Below are positions 17,401 to 25,511 of a stretch of DNA of 64,000 bases, one piece after another. The translations under genes were made by a program, and so were the position numbers. How positions within the stretch are numbered: position 1 is the first letter of the stretch; each line of letters starts with the position of its first letter. Source of the DNA: MA-ANB-1 sp965216445 (GTDB lineage Bacteria; Actinomycetota; Acidimicrobiia; Spongiisociales; ZC4RG35); NCBI GenBank assembly GCA_965216445.1, contig OZ244166.1, positions 1,426,001 through 1,490,000 on the forward strand, given 5' to 3'. A model generated the notes under the pieces. It did not search any database, was not told where the DNA came from, and saw only the letters and a list, made by a program, of their open reading frames with translations.

Positions 17401-17694
17401 GACGTTCAGCGCGGTCTGCCCACCTAACGTCGCCAGAAGTGCATCAGGTCGCTCCCGGGCGATGATCTCTTCGACCACGTCGGGGGTAATGGGTTCGACG
17501 TAGGTTGCATCGGCGAACTCGGGATCTGTCATGATGGTGGCTGGATTGGAGTTGACCAGGATCACCCGGTATCCCTTGCTCCGCAGCACCTTCGCAGCCT
17601 GCGTTCCCGAATAGTCGAACTCGCAAGCCTGTCCGATAACGATGGGCCCTGAACCGATGACCAAGATCGACCTTATGTCCTGGCGGCCGGGCAT
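14452..17694 (-). CDS. carB: Carbamoyl-phosphate synthase large subunit
   Basis: 1080 residues, full length. Two homologous ATP-grasp halves (about 1-550 and 551-940) each with a GSGP(I/N) nucleotide region (GSGPIVIGQACEF near 14 and GSGPNRIGQGIEF near 565), an oligomerisation segment, and a C-terminal allosteric MGS-like domain (about 940-1080) containing TPGTARYL. Makes carbamoyl phosphate using ammonia from CarA. The start overlaps the carA stop by one base (TGATG); the end overlaps pyrD by 19 bp. Confidence 0.98.
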   Translation of the reverse strand: MPGRQDIRSILVIGSGPIVIGQACEFDYSGTQAAKVLRSKGYRVILVNSNPATIMTDPEFADATYVEPITPDVVEEIIARERPDALLATLGGQTALNVASSLAKEGVLNRHGVEMIGAGLDAIERAEDRGLFKKTMEGVGLECPRAGYARSMGEALNFAREIGFPVMVRPSYILGGGGTGIAHTEEEFIEIARYGLETSPVSEILVEESVLGWKEFELEVMRDRTDNAVVVCSIENLDPMGVHTGDSITVAPVQTLSDREYQDMREDAIAVLRAIGVETGGSNVQFAVDPTTGRRLVIEMNPRVSRSSALASKATGFPIAKIAALLAVGYTLDEIANDITGATPASFEPALDYVVVKVPRFDFEKFPSAPVRLGTSMRSVGEAMSIGRTFPEALQKALRSLETGHLGLNSDPASKSLRTLSDSDLGKAATEPTPERIFAVAEALRRKWSVERLHDLSGIDPWFLDQMAEIVEVGEDLERNPGDIDLLREAKRFGYSDSQVAHLLNVDTADVRARRIDAGIVKTFKTVDTCAAEFEAVTPYMYGTFEDESEVPEPDRERVLVLGSGPNRIGQGIEFDYCCVHASFAIKAAGYDSIMVNCNPETVSTDYDTSDRLYFEPLTVEDVLDVIAVEKPEAVIVQLGGQTPLNLAAELENAGVAVAGTSSASIALAEDREKFGEICAELGLRQPAGGTARSAAEALDLIDQVGLPAMVRPSFVLGGRKMQVIYSIEELSDYIREIYGDADPEEIGAPILIDRFLEASVEVDVDAVFDGSELLVGGVMEHVEEAGIHSGDSACVTPPPTLSDSAHKEIINATRELAAALEVRGLINIQFAVKGDEVFVIEANPRGSRTVPFISKATGVPLARVATRVMIGASIESLRREGMIPNEFGQSPFVAVKNAVIPWDRFPEEDSVLGPEMKATGEVMGIGEDVGTAYAKALLGGGRILADRGRVFVSFADRDKPTGLAVAQAFVMLGFDLIATPGTARYLSHHAIDAESVPKIGDGPDDISQRLSNGEVQLVINTPRGGKARTDGRTIRQAARGQQVPCVTTVRGALAVARSLRAGPGAINRPRSLQEWHRST

Positions 17695-18854
17695 CAGTTT
17701 GCCTCCTGGAGCATGGTGTGGAACTCGTCGAAGAGGGGCGCTGCATCCCTTGGACCGGGAGCTGCCTCCGGGTGGTATTGGACCGAGAATGCGTTCCCAT
17801 CGGACAGTCTCATGCCCTCAACAGTCCCGTCATTGAGGTTCTGGTGAGTAGGTCTCAACTCCCCGAACTCTGTATCGACACGTGCGGGAAGGAGGCTCTC
17901 GTCGACCAGACCACTCCGCTCCGGCGGTGCCTCCCTCGTCAACGACCAGAGGTCAACAGCAAAACCGTGGTTTTGCGAAGTGATCTCCACGCGACCATCC
18001 ACCATCCGTCTCACCGGGTGATTCCCACCGTGGTGGCCGAACGGCAGTTTGTATGTTGTCGCCCCGACGGCAAGACCGAACACCTGATGACCGAGGCAGA
18101 TACCAAAGACCGGAACCTTGCCCAAGACCCCACGCACTGTTTGAACTGTGTCCGTCAGCGGTTCGGGGTCACCAGGGCCGTTGGAGAGGAACACTCCCGT
18201 CGGTTCTAGGGCGAGTATCTCGTCCGCGGTAGCTCGGTATGGAACGACAGTCACGTCGTACCCGAGACGAACCAGAGAACGAATGATATCCCTTTTGATT
18301 CCGAGGTCTATGGCGACAATTCGACCCAGGCTCTCACCTTCCGCTGCGACGTCGTACGGAACCCTCGTACTCACCTTTCCAGCCAGATCCTGACCGGTCA
18401 TCTCAGGAGCCCCTGCAGCGAGTTCGGCCAACTCCGATTCGTCGATTTCGCTGCCGATCGCCACGGGCATCGCACCTGCTTCCCTGATGTGGCGGGTCAA
18501 ACGCCGCGTGTCCACATCAGAGATGGCGACCAACGAATGCTGCTGCAAATAGTCGGTGAGCGTTCCTTCACTCCGCCAGTTCGAGTCTCTCCTTGAATTG
18601 GACCGAACCACAAACCCCGATAGATGAGGCGTGTCCGCCTGCTCATCGTCCTTGGTTACTCCGTAGTTCCCGATGTGCGGGGTGGTCATGACGACGACCT
18701 GGCCCGCATAAGACGGATCTGTGAGAACTTCCTGATATCCCGTCATCGAGGTGTTGAAGACGGCTTCCCCTATTGCGACCCCTTCTGCCCCAAGCGACCT
18801 GCCCCGGAACGAAGCACCGTCGGCGGTGACCAATATCGCTGGCTTATACCTCAT
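17694..18854 (-). CDS. carA: Carbamoyl-phosphate synthase small (glutaminase) subunit
   Basis: 386 residues. N-terminal CPSase-small domain (1-170), then class I glutamine amidotransferase with nucleophile C253 in GICLGHQ and the His-Glu pair in QYHPE. ATG 18854 is chosen over the upstream in-frame codon because GGAGG lies just before it; this overlaps the pyrC 3' end by 11 bp. Channels ammonia to CarB. Confidence 0.97.
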   Translation of the reverse strand: MRYKPAILVTADGASFRGRSLGAEGVAIGEAVFNTSMTGYQEVLTDPSYAGQVVVMTTPHIGNYGVTKDDEQADTPHLSGFVVRSNSRRDSNWRSEGTLTDYLQQHSLVAISDVDTRRLTRHIREAGAMPVAIGSEIDESELAELAAGAPEMTGQDLAGKVSTRVPYDVAAEGESLGRIVAIDLGIKRDIIRSLVRLGYDVTVVPYRATADEILALEPTGVFLSNGPGDPEPLTDTVQTVRGVLGKVPVFGICLGHQVFGLAVGATTYKLPFGHHGGNHPVRRMVDGRVEITSQNHGFAVDLWSLTREAPPERSGLVDESLLPARVDTEFGELRPTHQNLNDGTVEGMRLSDGNAFSVQYHPEAAPGPRDAAPLFDEFHTMLQEAN

Positions 18855-20112
18855 GCAGTTTCCCTCCGACCAATACTCCGTCACTCCACGTTGCCAAAAC
18901 TCTTCCTTTCATCTCTTTGTTCAAGAAGGGCGAGTTGGACGACCGCGAGGCGAAGGCCTCAACGCGCCAAACTTCACCCGGATCTACCAAGACGAGATTT
19001 GCTGGTCGGCCGACCTCGACCGGTCTGCCTTGCGACTCAAACCCAGCGATTCGGGCCGGGGCCAGACTCATACGCTCGAAGACGAGGCCGACGTCCCCGT
19101 GGAGAGCCTCAAGTGCGGCCGAGAACGAAGTCTCGAGACCGATCACACCGCGAGGTGCAAGTTCGAAGGGGACGTCTTTCTCACTCTCTGTGTGCGGTGC
19201 ATGATCCGTTGCGACCACGTCGATCGTCCCGTCGAAGAGCGCGTCCTGCAGCGCATGGCGATCGTGATCGGAACGTAGCGGCGGGTACATCTTGAAGTTT
19301 GGGTCGAGTGAACTGACTGAGCTTTCATCCAGCACCAAATGGTGTGGTGTGACTTCTGCTGTAACCCGGAGCCCCTGCGCTTTGGCTTTGCGCACGAGGT
19401 CGACCCCTTGGGCCGTCGAGAGGTGCTGAACGTGATAGGCCACATCAGTCGCCTCAGCGAGAATCAGGTCCCGTGCTATCACCACTGTCTCGGCTTCGGA
19501 GGCCAAACCAGCGATACCAAGCCGATCAGAGTTGACTCCGAGGTGTATGTGACCTCCTGCAGCGAGAGAGGTGTCCTCGGCATGCTGGGCCACAACGACG
19601 TCGTCCCGGTCAGAAAGATACTGCATGGTTCGGGCGAGCAGTCCCGCTCTTGCTACTGAGACACCATCGTCAGTGAACAGCCTGACACCTGCCTCATACA
19701 TCGAATCGAGATGGGCCATCGCCTCGCCTTGCTGTCCCAGCGTCAGTGCCCCGGCGACACCTACCTCGACACATCCTGTCGCCTTGGCCCGCTGGCGTAC
19801 GTAGTCGACGACTGAACCTCTATCGGTCACAGGGGACGTGTTGGGCATCGCGACTACTGCGGTAAAGCCGCCCTCTGCCGCCGCCCTGGTGCCCGAAGCG
19901 ATGTCCTCTTTGTGTGTTTGCCCCGGTTCCCGGAGGTGGGTATGAAGATCGACGAAGCCGGGGCCCAAGAACATTCCGGTGCCGTCGATGGTTCTTTGCC
20001 CTTCCTGAGGCGTAACTGCTCCGATTTCGCTGACCGTCCCGTTGTGGATCGCAACATCACACACCGCCCATCCGGAGGCTGTGAGAACATTTGAGCCTTT
20101 GACGACGGTCAT
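18844..20112 (-). CDS. pyrC: Dihydroorotase
   Basis: 422 residues, class I amidohydrolase. Metal ligands H57 and H59 in DLHTHLREPG, and TDHAPH near residue 305 with the catalytic Asp. Cyclises carbamoyl aspartate to dihydroorotate. Overlaps pyrB by 4 bp and carA by 11 bp. The pyrB-pyrC pairing suggests the usual association with aspartate transcarbamylase, but no physical evidence is visible. Confidence 0.97.
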   Translation of the reverse strand: MTVVKGSNVLTASGWAVCDVAIHNGTVSEIGAVTPQEGQRTIDGTGMFLGPGFVDLHTHLREPGQTHKEDIASGTRAAAEGGFTAVVAMPNTSPVTDRGSVVDYVRQRAKATGCVEVGVAGALTLGQQGEAMAHLDSMYEAGVRLFTDDGVSVARAGLLARTMQYLSDRDDVVVAQHAEDTSLAAGGHIHLGVNSDRLGIAGLASEAETVVIARDLILAEATDVAYHVQHLSTAQGVDLVRKAKAQGLRVTAEVTPHHLVLDESSVSSLDPNFKMYPPLRSDHDRHALQDALFDGTIDVVATDHAPHTESEKDVPFELAPRGVIGLETSFSAALEALHGDVGLVFERMSLAPARIAGFESQGRPVEVGRPANLVLVDPGEVWRVEAFASRSSNSPFLNKEMKGRVLATWSDGVLVGGKLHEV

Positions 20113-20999
20113 AAGTCATCCTCGAGCGTCTTAGCCAGAACAGCCATGCGAACGGCGACACCGGCGGCAACCTGATCGAGGACCAGTGACTGCTCGCTGT
20201 CAGCAACCTCGTCGTCGACCTCGACCCCGCGATTCATCGGTCCTGCGTGGAGCACTCTTAGGTTCGAACCGGCGGCGGCGAGTCGAGATCGGGTAAGCCC
20301 AAACCGCCTGCGGTACTCGGCGTCTGACGGATAGGAGCCTTCGGCACCACGCTCCTTCTGAACGCGCAGGGCGTACACGACATCGAGTCCTGGTAACGAT
20401 TCGTCCAAGTCGTTGGACGTCTCAACCTGCCACTTGCCTTCAGAAGGGAGGAAGGTCGGTGGACCGATCACGGTGACTTCCGCTCCGACCCGAGGCAATG
20501 TCGATAGCAAACCTCGAGCTACCCGACTATTGGTAACGTCGCCGACAATCCCGACTTTCAGCTCTTCCAGAGATCCGCAACTGCGCCTCAACGTCAACAG
20601 ATCGGCAAGCGTCTGCGTCGGGTGAGCCCGCCTGCCATCTCCCGCATTGATGACCGGGATGCCTGACCACTTCGCTGTCATCTCGGGAACACCGACGTTT
20701 TGATGACGGATCACAAAGACGTCGGGCTTCATCGCTGCGAGCGTGAGAACGGTATCTCTCAGGGCTTCGCCTTTGGCCGCAGAAGAATTCACATCGTCAA
20801 AGGTCACAAAGTCACTGCCCAGACGTCTGGTTGCAATCTCAAATGAGAAGCGGGTGCGAGTGGACGGCTCCATGAAGAGCGCAACCACAATCCGGCGCGA
20901 GAAGTGGTCGTGAAAGCGCTCACGATCGAGCTCTTCAGCTGAGTCGAGAAGGTTCACGATCTCCGTGCCAGACACATTCGCGATGTCTACGAGGCTCAT
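20109..20999 (-). CDS. pyrB: Aspartate carbamoyltransferase catalytic subunit
   Basis: 296 residues. Commits carbamoyl phosphate to pyrimidines. Carbamoyl-phosphate loop PSTRTRF at 45-51, HPTQTLADLLT near 125, and HAGPMNRG near 250 are all present. No regulatory pyrI gene is nearby, consistent with control through PyrR. Starts on a 4 bp overlap with pyrR. Confidence 0.97.
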   Translation of the reverse strand: MSLVDIANVSGTEIVNLLDSAEELDRERFHDHFSRRIVVALFMEPSTRTRFSFEIATRRLGSDFVTFDDVNSSAAKGEALRDTVLTLAAMKPDVFVIRHQNVGVPEMTAKWSGIPVINAGDGRRAHPTQTLADLLTLRRSCGSLEELKVGIVGDVTNSRVARGLLSTLPRVGAEVTVIGPPTFLPSEGKWQVETSNDLDESLPGLDVVYALRVQKERGAEGSYPSDAEYRRRFGLTRSRLAAAGSNLRVLHAGPMNRGVEVDDEVADSEQSLVLDQVAAGVAVRMAVLAKTLEDDL

Positions 21000-21529
21000 G
21001 ACGCTTCGCGCTCCAGCCAGACGCCATCATCGCCATCTACAGGAACCACATGGACAGATATCCGCTCACTGGATGAGGTCGGCACGTTCTTGCCCACGTA
21101 GTCGGCTCTAACCGGGAGTTCGCGATGGCCTCGATCGATCAGAACCGCAAGCTCAATGGATCGAGCCCTGCCCAGATCCGACAAGGCGTCCATTGCCGCA
21201 CGCACAGTGCGACCGGTATAGAGCACATCGTCGACCAGGACAACAGCCTTACCTTCGATACCGAAATCGATACGCGACTGGTCATCGATCGAATCCGAAG
21301 AGCCGGGCGTCAAGTCGTCGCGATGTCCCGAAACATCCAATTCCCCAACTGGGACCTCGCGGTTCTCGAATTCGGCTATCAGCTCGGCGAGTGTCTCAGC
21401 CAGAAAGACACCTCTTGTCTTGATACCAACCAGCGCAACATCGCTGACACCTTGGTGTCGCTCAATGATCTCGTGTGCGATTCTTCGGAGAACACGGATG
21501 AGGTCGGCACTTGTCATCAACTGGTGCAT
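20996..21529 (-). CDS. pyrR: Bifunctional pyr operon RNA-binding regulator / uracil phosphoribosyltransferase
   Basis: 177 residues. Type I phosphoribosyltransferase fold with the PRPP loop VLVDDVLYTGRT (97-108) and KTRGVFLA near 37. PyrR proteins bind pyr mRNA when UMP is high. The ATG at 21529 overlaps the stop of a 10-codon leader ORF (TGATG) and has no good ribosome site of its own, so pyrR translation is probably coupled to the leader. An ATG at 21517 is the alternative start. First structural gene of pyrR-pyrB-pyrC-carA-carB-pyrD-pyrF. Confidence 0.95.
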   Translation of the reverse strand: MHQLMTSADLIRVLRRIAHEIIERHQGVSDVALVGIKTRGVFLAETLAELIAEFENREVPVGELDVSGHRDDLTPGSSDSIDDQSRIDFGIEGKAVVLVDDVLYTGRTVRAAMDALSDLGRARSIELAVLIDRGHRELPVRADYVGKNVPTSSSERISVHVVPVDGDDGVWLEREAS

Positions 21530-21561
21530 CAGATAGGCACCAATTGCTCAACGTTGACCAT
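21529..21561 (-). CDS. Putative 10-residue leader peptide coupled to pyrR
   Basis: Short frame MVNVEQLVPI with a strong Shine-Dalgarno (AAAGGA, 21566-21571) six bases upstream. Its TGA overlaps the pyrR ATG by one base. The Shine-Dalgarno is part of the PyrR-type hairpin, so ribosome entry here, and by coupling at pyrR, should be controlled by that structure. No homologue is known to me; the peptide itself may have no function. Confidence 0.6.
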   Translation of the reverse strand: MVNVEQLVPI

Positions 21562-21566
21562 CGTTT

Positions 21567-21599
21567 CCTTTCCGGCCTCACAGGACCGTCCTTTAAAGG
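21567..21599 (-). promoter_or_regulatory. PyrR-binding RNA hairpin overlapping the leader Shine-Dalgarno
   Basis: On the minus strand, an upper hairpin CGGTC-CTGTGA-GGCCG (21573-21588) shows the TCCNGNGAGG loop core of known PyrR sites. A lower stem pairs CCTTT (21595-21599) with AAAGG (21567-21571), and the latter is the Shine-Dalgarno of the leader ORF. By analogy with mycobacterial PyrR translational repression, UMP-bound PyrR would stabilise the stem and block ribosome entry. I see no attenuator terminator downstream, which favours translational control. Confidence 0.75.
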
Positions 21600-21670
21600 T
21601 TCCGGCCACCATAGCGATAAGCATCGCGAAGGACGAACAACCGCACAGAACGATTGCGGGAGGACGCTGG

Positions 21671-22219
21671 CTAGCTGCGTACGCCCTTGGCGAGAGTGGA
21701 AAGCACACCGTTGATGAAGGCCCCGCTTTTGCCGGTCGAGTATGTGTTTGCAAGCCGGACGGCCTCCGAGACGATTACGGCCGTAGGAACATCGGGCTCG
21801 TGATGAAGCTCCCAGAGGGCAAGACGAAGGATCGTCCTATCGATCATGGGCATCCGCGCGACCGACCAATGCTTAGAAGCCTCTTCGATTGAGTGATCGA
21901 GAGACTCTGACTCTGCCATCACCCCCGCGACCAACCTCTCAACCCGGGTTTGGGCTTCCATTTGCTCGTTGTGGTCTCCACCCCTGCTCTCGAGTTGGTA
22001 GAGCTCCTCGAGGGCCAGGTCACGAGCCTCCACCTCAATATCTCGACCTTGCGATCGGGCTAGGGCGACCGCCAAATGGGAATCGAGCACTTCGTCGGGG
22101 CCACTCGGCTGTCCACGGCTCTCTAGCTCCGTCTGCAGTGACCCCACTTCGCAACCGATTGTGCTGGCGAGGTCAGTCACGGTTATCCGCGCCGGAATCG
22201 CTGGCGTCTTTGGTTTCAT
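21671..22219 (-). CDS. nusB: NusB-type transcription antitermination factor with an N-terminal extension
   Basis: 182 residues. The NusB core spans about 65-180 (ARDLALEELYQLE; MPMIDRTILRLALWEL; VSEAVRLANTYSTG; FINGVLSTLAK). An additional 60-residue N-terminal segment (residues 10-56) resembles the small IF2N-type helical domain (pattern ITVTDLASTIG...LDSHLAVALA). Its start is secured by the ATGA overlap with the efp stop, so the extension is not an over-called start. NusB binds boxA RNA with NusE to support rRNA transcription. Confidence 0.93.
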   Translation of the reverse strand: MKPKTPAIPARITVTDLASTIGCEVGSLQTELESRGQPSGPDEVLDSHLAVALARSQGRDIEVEARDLALEELYQLESRGGDHNEQMEAQTRVERLVAGVMAESESLDHSIEEASKHWSVARMPMIDRTILRLALWELHHEPDVPTAVIVSEAVRLANTYSTGKSGAFINGVLSTLAKGVRS

Positions 22220-22773
22220 ACCCTGGTCAGGTACTCCCCGCTGCGCGTATCGACCTTTATCCGGTCTCCTTGTTCGATGAACAGTGGTACCTGAAGCTGA
22301 TGACCGGTCTCGGTAGTGATCAGTTTTGACGCTCCGGTACGTGTGTCACCTTTCACAGCAGGCTCGGCGTAGGTGACCTCCAGCTCGACGGAAGGCGGCA
22401 ATTCAACACCTATCGGGGTTCCTTTGTAGAGGGCAAGGCTTGCCGTCGACCCTTCAACCAGGAATCGCGCAGCTCCACCTACGTCGTCAGCCGAAATGGC
22501 GATCTGCCCAAAGTCTTCGAGATTCATGAAGTGAAAGCCCATGTCATCGGTGTAGAGGAATTGATGGTCACTTCGGTCGATGATCGCCCGCTCGACGTTC
22601 TCGTCGGCGCGAAAGGTACGGTCCAACACCTGCCCGGTCTCAACGTTCTTCAGCTTCATTCGGACGAACGCCTTGCCCTTTCCCGGTTTGACATGCTGAT
22701 ACTCGACGATCGTGAACAAGCCGTCACTCAACTGCAACGCCATACCGGGTTTGACATCGTTTGTGCTGATCAT
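22216..22773 (-). CDS. efp: Elongation factor P
   Basis: 185 residues, three beta-barrel domains. Relieves ribosome stalling at polyproline. The tip loop reads KPGKGKAF with K32 at the position modified in many bacteria; no modification genes (epmAB or ymfI type) are in the window. C-terminal OB domain has the GDRIKVDTRSGEYL signature. 42 bp after aroB with a GAGGA ribosome site, overlapping nusB by 4 bp. Confidence 0.97.
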   Translation of the reverse strand: MISTNDVKPGMALQLSDGLFTIVEYQHVKPGKGKAFVRMKLKNVETGQVLDRTFRADENVERAIIDRSDHQFLYTDDMGFHFMNLEDFGQIAISADDVGGAARFLVEGSTASLALYKGTPIGVELPPSVELEVTYAEPAVKGDTRTGASKLITTETGHQLQVPLFIEQGDRIKVDTRSGEYLTRV

Positions 22774-22815
22774 GGTTGTGGATTCCTCAAGACTCGGGCG
22801 TCGACGGTAACCGGG

Positions 22816-23838
22816 TCAGAGACCTATTGCGCTGAGGGCAAGATCGATTGCGCCTTCGTCGACATGCACGAGCCTCGGCTGCCCAATCTGTTCGAGAAGG
22901 ACCATCCTTAATCCTTCGGCATCCCGCTTTTTGTCGAGGCCCAGCAAGTCGCGGACACGCGATCGATCCAAACCCTGCACCGAAGTCGGCAAACCTGTCC
23001 GCTCTATCGTCGCGACGACTCTGCGCCGAGCGGGGAAATCAAGGACCTTCTCTGAAACAGCGGCCGCTGCCACCATCCCTATCGCCACTGCCTGCCCATG
23101 GCTCATAGCTGAGGCGTACTCGACCGCATGTCCAACGGTATGGCCGAAATTGAGCATGGCTCGATCGCCGTCTTCACGCGGATCAAGATCAACGAAGTGA
23201 CCCTTCACCTTGATAGCTGCCGGAACCACGATCTCCAACGGAGCGTTCGGACCTTGAGCTTCGATGAGGTCGACGATCTCAGCGTCACCGATCAGACCGG
23301 ATTTGAGGATTTCGGCAATACCTTCCAGAAGGAGCATGGAGGGAAGCTGATCGAGTATCGACAGGTCCACGACGACAAGGGAAGGATCCCAGAAGATGCC
23401 GACGAGATTCTTGCCGGCGAAGTTGACGCCTGCCTTCCCCCCGATCGCCGCGTCGACCGCGGCGAGGAGTGTGGTCGGCACATGCACTACCTCGATCCCA
23501 CGCATCCACGTGCCAGCGACGAAGCCGGCGAGATCTGTAACGGCACCACCCCCGACACCGACGACTGAGTCCCGACGCCCCATCCCCATGCGGGCGAACC
23601 TGTCGTAGATTGTTTCAGCTATCGGGAGAGCTTTGGCCTCGTCGCGATCAGGGACCCCGAGCACCTCAACATCGAGACCATCGGTCCTGAGAAGCTTGGC
23701 AACCCGGTCGGCGTAACTCGACGCACCAGGTTGTGTGATCACCGCAACCCGCCGACGGCCCTGGCGTTCCGGAAGTGGCGGGCTGGCCAGCTCGGACACA
23801 ATCCGCACCGCTGCATCGCCGACCTTCAACTCTTCCAT
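22816..23838 (-). CDS. aroB: 3-dehydroquinate synthase
   Basis: 340 residues. Second shikimate pathway step; NAD- and zinc-dependent. GVGGGAVTDLAGFVAGTW binds NAD, PTTLLAAVDAAIGGKAGVN is the substrate region, and zinc ligands lie in LNFGHTVGH and SHGQAVAIGM. The last motif is usually HGEAV; Gln replaces Glu, a position that also varies in other actinobacteria. Overlaps aroK by 13 bp. Confidence 0.96.
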   Translation of the reverse strand: MEELKVGDAAVRIVSELASPPLPERQGRRRVAVITQPGASSYADRVAKLLRTDGLDVEVLGVPDRDEAKALPIAETIYDRFARMGMGRRDSVVGVGGGAVTDLAGFVAGTWMRGIEVVHVPTTLLAAVDAAIGGKAGVNFAGKNLVGIFWDPSLVVVDLSILDQLPSMLLLEGIAEILKSGLIGDAEIVDLIEAQGPNAPLEIVVPAAIKVKGHFVDLDPREDGDRAMLNFGHTVGHAVEYASAMSHGQAVAIGMVAAAAVSEKVLDFPARRRVVATIERTGLPTSVQGLDRSRVRDLLGLDKKRDAEGLRMVLLEQIGQPRLVHVDEGAIDLALSAIGL

Positions 23839-24332
23839 ATCTGTTCCAATTCATCTACTACCTCATCCACAGTGAGGCGATCGGTCTCGATCACGTGATC
23901 AGCGACCGATGCATAAACCTCCTGGCGGGCGTCAACCAACTCCGATAAGACTTGGATGAGACTGCTCCCCGAATCGAGGAGTGGCCGTTCCGACCCTCCT
24001 CCGAGCCGGGAGCCAAGAATCTCCGGCGTGGCCCGAAGCCAAACGGTCGTACCGACTGAATCGATGAGGGCGCGACTGTCGGAGTCGATTGGCGCACCTC
24101 CGCCGGTAGCCACGATGACGCCGGCATGTGAAGCCGCTTCAACCACTATTTGCTTCTCGAGTGCTCGAAATCCCGACTCACCCGACCTAGTCCATATCTC
24201 GGCAATCGACATCCCGGCGGCTCTCTCCACCATCTCATCCGTGTCGATACTGTCCACCCCAAGACGTGACGCGGTCCGAACCGCCACGGTTGATTTGCCC
24301 GACCCCATCATTCCAATCAACCAGAGGATCAT
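23826..24332 (-). CDS. aroK: Shikimate kinase
   Basis: 168 residues. P-loop GMMGSGKST at 7-15, shikimate-binding DTDEMVE near 31, SGFRALE near 53 and ATGGGAP near 73, with the LID arginine in SERPLL. Short P-loop kinase of normal length. Nested by small overlaps between aroC (4 bp) and aroB (13 bp). Confidence 0.97.
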   Translation of the reverse strand: MILWLIGMMGSGKSTVAVRTASRLGVDSIDTDEMVERAAGMSIAEIWTRSGESGFRALEKQIVVEAASHAGVIVATGGGAPIDSDSRALIDSVGTTVWLRATPEILGSRLGGGSERPLLDSGSSLIQVLSELVDARQEVYASVADHVIETDRLTVDEVVDELEQIWKS

Positions 24333-25489
24333 TGACGCAGTCTGTCCGCGACGCGTTGGCGATGGTTGCGAGCAGAGTCTGCGAACTCAGCAACAGTGTC
24401 ACCACCGAATTTGCGCAAAGATTCCTTTGCGAGGACCCAAGCAACCATCTGCTCCCCTACTACTGCAGCTGCCGGTACGGCGCAGACGTCAGAACGCTCG
24501 CGAACGGCCAGCGCGTCCTCTCCGGTGTCCATGTCAACTGTTTGGAGTGGACTCATCAGCGTCGAAATGGGCTTCATCGCTGCTCGGACCCTGAGGTTTT
24601 GCCCATTACTCACACCACCCTCGATGCCACCGGCGCGATTGCTGCTGCGTGTAATCCCGCTGCTGTCGCTAACGATCTCATCATGGGCTTGCGACCCAAA
24701 CCGCCGGGCTACATCGAACCCGTCACCGATCTCCACCCCTTTGATGGCTGGGATGGACATCATCGCCAACGCAAGCTGTGCGTCTAGGCGCCGGTCATAG
24801 TGGACATATGAGCCAAGTCCCACCGGTACGCCGAAGCCGAGGATCTCCACGATGCCACCAAGTGTGTCTTTCACCGCTGTGGCCCTGTCGATAGCCGATA
24901 CCATTTCGGCCGAGGCGGCCGGGTCGAGACATCGCAGTGGATCGTCATCGACCTTTTCCATGTCACCCAGTGAATCTGGTGAAACCGCCGACTCGACTTC
25001 TCCGATGGAAAACACATGGCTTCGGACGTGAATCCCTATCTCGCCAATCAGCAGTCTCGCCAAGTAGCCGGCGACTGTTCGGGCAGCGGTCTCCCGCGCT
25101 GACGCACGTTCTAGGACGTTCCTGGCATCATCGGTGTCGTATTTGATCATCCCCGCCATGTCGGCGTGCCCCGGTCTTGGTCGGCTGATTCGGCTGGTCG
25201 GTTCGTCCACCGGGGCAACTGACATAGGCCGCGCCCACTTCTGGGCCTCGGAATTCCGGATGAGGACGGCAACCGGCGATCCGAGGGTCAGACCGTGGCG
25301 AACCCCACCGAGCACTTCGACCTCATCTTTTTCGACTTTCATCCGGCCACCGCGTCCGTAACCGAGACGTCGTCTTGCGAGCTCAGAGTCAAGCCCCTCG
25401 ACTGTGAATCGGATGCCACGCGGCAGCCCCTCCACGATTGTTACGAGGCCCGGACCATGCGACTCGCCGGCGGTGAGATAACGAAGCAT
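24329..25489 (-). CDS. aroC: Chorismate synthase
   Basis: 386 residues. FMN-dependent elimination from EPSP to chorismate. Starts MLRYLTAGESHGPGL, the family N-terminus; contains RPGHADM near 125, RASARETAARTV, GGIEGGVSNGQ and the C-terminal DVCAVPAAAVVGE. ATG 25489 is chosen because sequence upstream in the same frame lies within the prepilin peptidase gene. The FMN need ties it loosely to the rib genes. Overlaps aroK by 4 bp. Confidence 0.97.
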   Translation of the reverse strand: MLRYLTAGESHGPGLVTIVEGLPRGIRFTVEGLDSELARRRLGYGRGGRMKVEKDEVEVLGGVRHGLTLGSPVAVLIRNSEAQKWARPMSVAPVDEPTSRISRPRPGHADMAGMIKYDTDDARNVLERASARETAARTVAGYLARLLIGEIGIHVRSHVFSIGEVESAVSPDSLGDMEKVDDDPLRCLDPAASAEMVSAIDRATAVKDTLGGIVEILGFGVPVGLGSYVHYDRRLDAQLALAMMSIPAIKGVEIGDGFDVARRFGSQAHDEIVSDSSGITRSSNRAGGIEGGVSNGQNLRVRAAMKPISTLMSPLQTVDMDTGEDALAVRERSDVCAVPAAAVVGEQMVAWVLAKESLRKFGGDTVAEFADSARNHRQRVADRLRQ

Positions 25490-25511
25490 GAAAGGGATGC
25501 TATTACCGAAT

